From assembly GCF_019679435.2 (NCBI RefSeq), contig NZ_CP139781.1, positions 620,001 through 684,000 of the forward strand: DNA of 64,000 bases, given 5' to 3'. Under the pieces are notes generated by a model. It was not told where the DNA came from and made no database searches. It was given only the letters and a program-made list of their open reading frames with translations. This document shows, piece after piece, positions 58,837 through 64,000 of this stretch (position 1 is its first letter; each line of letters opens with the position of its first letter). Both the position numbers and the translations under genes were made by a program. This DNA comes from Actomonas aquatica (GTDB lineage Bacteria > Verrucomicrobiota > Verrucomicrobiia > Opitutales > Opitutaceae).

Positions 58837-60540
58837 ATGACCCGTATCCGTTTTATTGCGACCGCCGCGCTCCTGCTCGTCGGCGCCTCCATCGTGACCG
58901 CGCAGGGCTACCCGCGCATCCCCTCCGAAATCCAACGCGTGACCGATGAACGCAAGGCCGCGGCCGACGCGCGTTCCGACGCCATCTTTGCCTCCCATCA
59001 GGAGGAGCTCGCGGCCTGGGCGGCGCGCGGCAAACCATTCCTCCCCGGCGCCGAAAAGCCGGACGACCTCCCGCAGGCCTCCATTCCCGCCTTTCCCGGC
59101 GCTGAAGGTGGCGGCATGTATAGCTTTGGCGGCCGCGGTGGTCGCGTCATCGTCGTCACCAATCTCAACGACTCCGGCCCCGGTTCCCTTCGTGAGGCTT
59201 GTGAAGCCGTCGGCCCCCGCATCGTGGTCTTCAACGTCGCCGGCATCATCCAGCTCGAAAACAAGATCCGTATCCGCGCGCCCTACATCACCATCGCCGG
59301 CAACACCGCGCCCGGTGACGGCGTCTGCGTCGCCGGAGACACCTTCGAACTCGACTCGCACGACATCGTCATCCGCCACATGCGCTTCCGCCGCGGTTCG
59401 CTCGATGCCACCGATCGCAACGACTCCATCGGCGGCAACCCGATCGGCAACATCATGATCGATCACGTATCCGCTTCGTGGGGACTCGATGAGAACATGT
59501 CCATGTATCGGCACATGTATGACCACGACAATGATCCTACGACCAAGGATCTGAAACTGCCCACGGTGAACATCACCATCCAGCATTCCATCTTCTCGGA
59601 AGCGATGAACACCTATCACCACGCCTTTGGGTCCACCATCGGCGGTTACAACAGCGCCTTCCACCACAACCTCTGGGCCTCCAACACCGGCCGCAATCCC
59701 AGTGTCGGCATGATCTACGACTTCACCCTCGTGAACAACGTGATCTTCAACTGGCGCCACCGCACCGTCGACGGCGGTGACCATCGCTCGTTCTACAACA
59801 TCATCAACAACACCTTCAAACCCGGTCCCGGCACCCCCACCGACGCCCCGATCGCCCACCGCATCCTCAAGCCTGAGTCCGAGCGCTCCAAGACCGTGGT
59901 CGACAATTTCGGCAAAGCCTACGTCGCCGGCAACCGGGTCGTCGGCAATGACCGCGTCACCGCCGACAACTGGGATGGTGGCGTGCAACCTGATGTGAAG
60001 GAGAAGCCGCTTGCCCAGGCCCTCGCCGAGATTCGCGCCGAGGAGCCGCTGCTGCGCAGCCACCTCACCATCCAGTCCGCCGCCGATTCCTACAACGCCG
60101 TCCTGGTCAACGCCGGCGCCACCCTGCCCGTGCGGGACGCGGTGGACCAGCGCGTCGTGGAGATGGTCCGCTCCGGCAAGGTCGCCGACGCGCACGCCAC
60201 CGCTGAGGATGGCCAACGCGCCGCTGATGTGCGTTATGCCGAGAAGTGGGTCCACGAGCTCGCCGAGGGCGTCACCCGCGGTTTCCTCACCAACCCCGAG
60301 CAGGTCGGCGGTTACCCCGTGTATCAGGGAACTCCCTACGCCGATGCCGACGGTGACGGCCTGCCCGATGAGTGGGAAACCGCCCACGGTCTCAACCCGC
60401 ACGACGCGGCCGATGCCACCGCCGATGCCAACGGCGACGGCTACACCAACATCGAGGATTTTATCAACGGCCTCGATCCCCGCGCGCCCGCTGTCGACTG
60501 GACCGACCTCGCTCACAACCGCGACCCGCGCATGCTGTAA
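58837..60540 (+). CDS. Pectate lyase (PL1-like), long form with calcium repeats
   Basis: A 567-residue exported lyase with signal peptide MTRIRFIATAALLLVGASIVTAQ. Unlike the other two PL1-like proteins it has an extra charged helical segment at residues about 24-85 (EIQRVTDERKAAADARSDAI, EELAAWAARGKPFLPGAEKP) before PAFPGAEGGGMYSFGGRGGRV. Helix signatures: IMIDHVSASWGLDENMSMYRH and SAFHHNLWASNTGRNPS. The C-terminus has DADGDGLPDEWETAHGLNP and DANGDGYTNIEDFINGLDP. It is probably co-transcribed with the DUF3826 gene and ends at a terminator. Confidence 0.92.
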   Translation: MTRIRFIATAALLLVGASIVTAQGYPRIPSEIQRVTDERKAAADARSDAIFASHQEELAAWAARGKPFLPGAEKPDDLPQASIPAFPGAEGGGMYSFGGRGGRVIVVTNLNDSGPGSLREACEAVGPRIVVFNVAGIIQLENKIRIRAPYITIAGNTAPGDGVCVAGDTFELDSHDIVIRHMRFRRGSLDATDRNDSIGGNPIGNIMIDHVSASWGLDENMSMYRHMYDHDNDPTTKDLKLPTVNITIQHSIFSEAMNTYHHAFGSTIGGYNSAFHHNLWASNTGRNPSVGMIYDFTLVNNVIFNWRHRTVDGGDHRSFYNIINNTFKPGPGTPTDAPIAHRILKPESERSKTVVDNFGKAYVAGNRVVGNDRVTADNWDGGVQPDVKEKPLAQALAEIRAEEPLLRSHLTIQSAADSYNAVLVNAGATLPVRDAVDQRVVEMVRSGKVADAHATAEDGQRAADVRYAEKWVHELAEGVTRGFLTNPEQVGGYPVYQGTPYADADGDGLPDEWETAHGLNPHDAADATADANGDGYTNIEDFINGLDPRAPAVDWTDLAHNRDPRML

Positions 60541-60574
60541 ACGCGGCGGATTAACCTCACTGTTTTGCGTTTCG

Positions 60575-60599
60575 AGCCCGGCCCTCGCGCCGGGCTTTT
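60575..60599 (+). terminator. Rho-independent terminator of the PL1 gene
   Basis: AGCCCGGC at 60575-60582 pairs with GCCGGGCT at 60589-60596 around CCTCGC, followed by TTTTCTTT. Confidence 0.82.
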
Positions 60600-60658
60600 C
60601 TTTGGTTAAATCGCCCACTCGACGAAACACTTCCACCTTCCACGCGTCTCTGCCGCCG

Positions 60659-63250
60659 ATGCCGTCACCTTGCCCCACCTTGCCGCGATTCGCTCTCCCG
60701 TTTGCCCCCTTGCTGTTCGTTCCTCTCACCGTTTTTGCCCAGACGGTGCCGGTCGCGCCCGAGCCTCCCGCCGGGCCCGCGCTGGAGGTGATCCAAATGG
60801 CGGCACTCGAGGTCAATGAGTCCCGGGCCACCGTGGCGGACACCGTCGGCCTGCAGGACCTTCAGCACTACGGTGAGTCCGACCTCGAGGAATCGGGGGC
60901 CTTCGACCTGAACGAGTTTTTTGACACCCTGCCGGAAGGCGCCGAGGGCGACGAACAACTGGTCCTCATCGATGGTCAGCCCGTCTATCTCGATCCCTCC
61001 ATGCTGGATTTCAGCATGATCGAAACCATTGAGGTGAGCCTGGAAGGGTCCATGCCGCAACACGGCGCTTACGCCCGTGGTCGGGTCATCAACATCCGCC
61101 TCAAGCAGGACTACTCCGGTCGCAAGCTCTCGGCCCGCACGCAGTTCAGCGAAGCCGGCGGCGGCAGCCGCCAGAACGCCCGTTTTAATGTCACTGAGAT
61201 GCACGGTAAGCTGCGCCTCATGGTGGCCATTGAGGCCAACCAATCCTCCGCACTGCTCGCCACCGATCGCCCTTTCTCCGCGAATCAGGATCATCGCGCG
61301 ATCGGCGGCTCCGACCTCCGCCTCGAATGGGGCAGCCCCGCCGTGGTGCAGGCCGTCGACGGGGAGCTCGATCTGCTTAGCGCGAGCGGCGGTGTGCCCG
61401 TCGCGGCCGCGCTCGTTCCGGAGGGCGCATCCACGACTCCCGCGCTCACCGAATTCCTCCCGCCCAATCCCGCGCTCGGCTCCGGCGCACAGGGGCAGCG
61501 CCGCTTCGATTCCGCCGCCTACCGCCAACTTGCCCGGCCCTCCTCCGGTTACGGCGGCACCGTCGATTTTAACTATCGGCTCAGCCCGCTGCTGAATTTC
61601 ACCGTCAACGTCTCCCACCGCCGTTCCGACAGCGATCGGATCGGACCGCCCCCGGTGTCCCCGGTCTCGGCCGCCACCGTGGTGCCCGCGGCGTATTCGC
61701 CCTTCGGCGAGGATGTGGCGGTCGGGCTGGTGCACGTCGGCTTCGGCCCCACGCGCGAAAGCCAGTCCACGCGAAAGGACCAGTTTGGCCTCAAGCTCGA
61801 CGGTCGCCTGAGCGATACCTGGCGCTGGAACGCCGGCTACGGTTTTGAAGAGAATCGCTCATTCACCGTGGTCACCGATCTCGATGACGCCGCCTTCGCT
61901 GCCGCCCTCACCGCCGCCGATCCCGCCCGGCGTTTTAACCCCTTTGTGGATGACGCCGCTCTGCCGCTCGGCTTCGACCGCTACACCGATCTCACCACCG
62001 AGCGGAGTCGCCGCCAGTCGGTCCGCACGCAGCGAATCGACCTGCGCACCCACGGTGAGCTTCTGACGCTCCCCAGCGGCCCGGTGCAGCTTTCCCTGCA
62101 AGCCAAAGGCTCCGCCCGCGACACCGCCCGCGAGACTCTCAATCCCGACAATGGCGCCGATCGTTTTATCGCCACCTCCCGCCGTAGCGCCGAGGGTTCC
62201 GGCAACCTCGACGTGCCGTTGATCGACCGCGAGCGCCCGCGGCCCGGCTTGCACAAACTCAACCTGCAAGGCTCCGTCGCCTATCGCACCAGCGACGCCG
62301 ACGATCGCTCCCAACGCCACGAATTTGGCCTTTCCTGGGCGCCTCTCTCCTGGATCAGTGTGCGTGCCCGCCGTGCCGCCGAAACCGAACACAACAGCGC
62401 CCTCATCGAACTGCGCGAGGATTCCCTCACCGGCGAAACGCTCACCGATCCGCGGCGCGGTTTTACCTCCACCACCGATGTGCAGATCCAGCGGCGCGAG
62501 TCCATCGTCGCTGTGCCCGAGGAATCCGCGCGCACCCAGGTCGGCATCACGCTCCAACCACCCGCGCTGACCGGACTGCGCTTTTCGGCCGACTACGCCA
62601 CCCGCGAACGCGACCCCTTGTTTCAGGATGAACTCCGGGCGCAGGACATCATCAACAACGAGAGCGCATTCCCCGGTCGCGTCGTGCGCGCCGCCCCCAC
62701 GGCCGAAGACCTCGCCGCCGGCCAGCCCGGCCGTATCCTTTCCGTCGATACGACGGGCGGCGAAGCCGGCTCCGCCGTCACCGAGGACCTTCGCCTTTCC
62801 CTCGACTACCGCCTGCCGGAACAGCCGTTTGGCCGCCTCCGTATCAAGGTCGACGCGCGCCACACCCTCGACAGCCGTTACGAACTGCAGCCCGGGGTGC
62901 CCTTCATCAACGAAGGTGGCAGTCGCTTCAACCCGCCGGACTGGCGTCTCGGCGGACACGTGTCCTGGTCGCTCGACGGTTGGAGCGCCACCCTGCGCGG
63001 CAATCACACCGGTGCCATCGCCACCAACATCGTCGACGAAGATTTGCCCGCCTACACCGAGTTTAAATTTAACGTCGGTTACCGGTGGCGCCAGCCGCTC
63101 TGGGGCGACTTCGGTCGCGGCACCCGCCTGAGCGCCAACATCGATAACCTCTTCGACCGAGAGCCTCCCTTTGCCGACAACCTCAACGGCTTCCGCGGCG
63201 GCTCCGCGCTCGGCCGCGCTGTCAGCCTTTCGGTGGACGTGCCGCTTTGA
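60659..63250 (+). CDS. Small TonB-dependent receptor-like protein with a reduced plug
   Basis: An 863-residue exported beta-barrel protein; leader MPSPCPTLPRFALPFAPLLF then VPLTVFA. The plug region (residues about 45-145) is short and acidic: GLQDLQHYGESDLEESGAFDLNEFFDTLPEG, then LVLIDGQPVYLDPSMLDFSMIETIEVSLEGSMP and the NIRLKQDYSG strand that normally starts the barrel. The usual DGVP, SIRG and GxxNIVTK motifs are only partly kept. The barrel runs to the end (LSANIDNLFDREPPFADNLNG.., SVDVPL). It may transport a small ligand or be a signalling or remodelled receptor. The frame upstream (from 60011) only overlaps the PL1 gene. Confidence 0.75.
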   Translation: MPSPCPTLPRFALPFAPLLFVPLTVFAQTVPVAPEPPAGPALEVIQMAALEVNESRATVADTVGLQDLQHYGESDLEESGAFDLNEFFDTLPEGAEGDEQLVLIDGQPVYLDPSMLDFSMIETIEVSLEGSMPQHGAYARGRVINIRLKQDYSGRKLSARTQFSEAGGGSRQNARFNVTEMHGKLRLMVAIEANQSSALLATDRPFSANQDHRAIGGSDLRLEWGSPAVVQAVDGELDLLSASGGVPVAAALVPEGASTTPALTEFLPPNPALGSGAQGQRRFDSAAYRQLARPSSGYGGTVDFNYRLSPLLNFTVNVSHRRSDSDRIGPPPVSPVSAATVVPAAYSPFGEDVAVGLVHVGFGPTRESQSTRKDQFGLKLDGRLSDTWRWNAGYGFEENRSFTVVTDLDDAAFAAALTAADPARRFNPFVDDAALPLGFDRYTDLTTERSRRQSVRTQRIDLRTHGELLTLPSGPVQLSLQAKGSARDTARETLNPDNGADRFIATSRRSAEGSGNLDVPLIDRERPRPGLHKLNLQGSVAYRTSDADDRSQRHEFGLSWAPLSWISVRARRAAETEHNSALIELREDSLTGETLTDPRRGFTSTTDVQIQRRESIVAVPEESARTQVGITLQPPALTGLRFSADYATRERDPLFQDELRAQDIINNESAFPGRVVRAAPTAEDLAAGQPGRILSVDTTGGEAGSAVTEDLRLSLDYRLPEQPFGRLRIKVDARHTLDSRYELQPGVPFINEGGSRFNPPDWRLGGHVSWSLDGWSATLRGNHTGAIATNIVDEDLPAYTEFKFNVGYRWRQPLWGDFGRGTRLSANIDNLFDREPPFADNLNGFRGGSALGRAVSLSVDVPL

Positions 63251-63341
63251 GTCGGCCGCGCGCCGCATCCTACGATCCCGCCAAACTCCCCCGCATCACA
63301 GGTGGCGTCCCGCGCGCTCCCCGTGTCATCATTCCCGCTCC

Positions 63342-64000
63342 ATGTTCCGCCCCCGTTTGCCCCTCGCCGCCCTCACCACGTGCCTCCTGTTCAATCTCGC
63401 CGTCCAATCGGCCTTTGCGGCCCTCGAGCCCGCGCGGCTCTTCACCGATCACATGGTGCTGCAGCGCGACCAGCCCGCGCCTGTCTGGGGCACCGCCGAC
63501 CCCGGCGCGACCATCACCGTCACCTTCGCCGATCAAACGCTCACCACCACGACCGACGCCGAGGGCCACTGGCGCGTCACCCTCTCTCCACTCGCCACCG
63601 CCTCCACCGGCCGTGACCTGGACATCACCGCCACCAATCGAGAATCCAAAATCGAAAATCGAAAATACGACGACGTGGTCGTCGGCGAGGTCTGGTTTTG
63701 CTCCGGCCAGTCCAACATGGAAAAGCCGGTCGGCCCGCGCAAAGGCCAGAAGCCGACCGACCTGCACGAGCTCACCATCGCCACCGCCCACGAGCCGCGC
63801 CTGCGTTTCTTCAACGTGCCGCGGTCCGATCAGAAGCAGGACCACCCCGCCAAACTGCGCTGGCTGGTATCTACGCCCGACGCCCTGCGCGATTCGCAGC
63901 TATCCGCCGCCGCCTACACCTTTGGCCGCGACCTCGCCGCCGCTCTCGGCGACGTTCCGGTGGGCATCATTCATTCGTCCTTCGGCGGCACCCGCATCGA
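63342..64000 (+). CDS. Sialate O-acetylesterase-like esterase (3' end outside window)
   Basis: The first 219 or so residues of an exported SASA-family carbohydrate esterase. Leader MFRPRLPLAALTTCLLFNLAV, then LFTDHMVLQRDQPAPVWGTADPGATI, an Ig-like domain, and the hydrolase block GEVWFCSGQSNMEKP (catalytic Ser in GQSNM, residues about 130-134), with VPVGIIHSSFGGTRI near the edge. The catalytic Asp/His pair would lie beyond the window. In pectin loci such enzymes remove acetyl groups from side-chain sugars. A simple repeat encodes NRESKIENRKY in frame just before VVVGEVWFC. Confidence 0.9.
   Translation, partial: MFRPRLPLAALTTCLLFNLAVQSAFAALEPARLFTDHMVLQRDQPAPVWGTADPGATITVTFADQTLTTTTDAEGHWRVTLSPLATASTGRDLDITATNRESKIENRKYDDVVVGEVWFCSGQSNMEKPVGPRKGQKPTDLHELTIATAHEPRLRFFNVPRSDQKQDHPAKLRWLVSTPDALRDSQLSAAAYTFGRDLAAALGDVPVGIIHSSFGGTRI
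63635..63667. repeat. AATCGAGAATCCAAAATCG-type simple repeat inside the esterase gene
   Basis: AAAATCGAAAATCGAAAAT follows AATCGAGAATCC: AT-rich tandem words in a GC-rich gene, 33 bp (11 codons), read in frame as NRESKIENRKY between the Ig-like domain and the catalytic block. Confidence 0.75.

Noticed and set aside
60011-60658. N-terminal extension of the small TonB receptor
   Set aside because: It overlaps the PL1 gene out of frame and reads Pro/Ser/Thr-rich shadow sequence.

Overview
The window reads as a high-GC chromosome segment of a Verrucomicrobiota bacterium, most likely in or near Opitutaceae. Three large TonB-dependent receptors occur with no SusD partner, which argues against Bacteroidota. 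The glycosidase families, DUF3826, a PL10 lyase, GPH and SSS symporters, a LacI regulator and dense short palindromic repeats all fit that group. The content is one large pectin-utilisation region. No tRNA, rRNA, CRISPR array or transposase was seen.

Layout. (1) 1-6.4 kb, plus strand: a GH28 polygalacturonase cut by the window edge, a LacI regulator and a TonB receptor closed by a clear terminator. (2) 6.7-38.6 kb, minus strand: a PL10 pectate lyase, then a run of 15 tightly packed genes read from 38600 down to 8635. In order these are PL1 lyase, (alpha/alpha)6 hydrolase, beta-helix/DUF6298-like protein, DUF5060 hydrolase, GH43, SSS symporter, LacZ-type GH2, GH2-sialidase fusion, GH78, esterase, GH95, Gfo/Idh/MocA oxidoreductase, GH43-like propeller, GPH symporter and a GH67/GH20-like hydrolase. 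Many junctions are 4-bp overlaps. (3) 39.0-42.2 kb: a GH28 and a PL1 converge on a 3 x 127 bp tandem repeat. (4) 42.5-54.3 kb, plus strand: SSS symporter, iron alcohol dehydrogenase, DHDPS-type aldolase, DUF1537 sugar-acid kinase, PdxA-like dehydrogenase, sialidase-fold protein and GH2. (5) 54.5-64 kb, plus strand: TonB receptor, DUF3826 protein, PL1, a smaller TonB receptor and a truncated sialate O-acetylesterase.

How it may work together. Lyases and GH28 enzymes cut homogalacturonan. The GH78, GH95, GH2, GH43, DUF5060 and esterase set trims branched pectin (rhamnogalacturonan I and possibly II). TonB receptors and the SSS/GPH symporters import products. The cytoplasmic aldolase-ADH-kinase-PdxA block could turn a 2-keto-3-deoxy sugar acid into pyruvate plus a tetronate and then DHAP. 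RG-II Dha would fit this by stereochemistry (hypothesis).

The most unusual signal is in the DNA. Palindromic elements of three unrelated families, with lengths of 63, 66, 69, 66 and 102 bp (all multiples of three), sit in frame in the leader-peptide coding region of five exported hydrolases of the long operon. Short CACGAA-type repeats form the leaders of two or three more. A separate 105-bp palindrome fills intercistronic gaps of the same operon.
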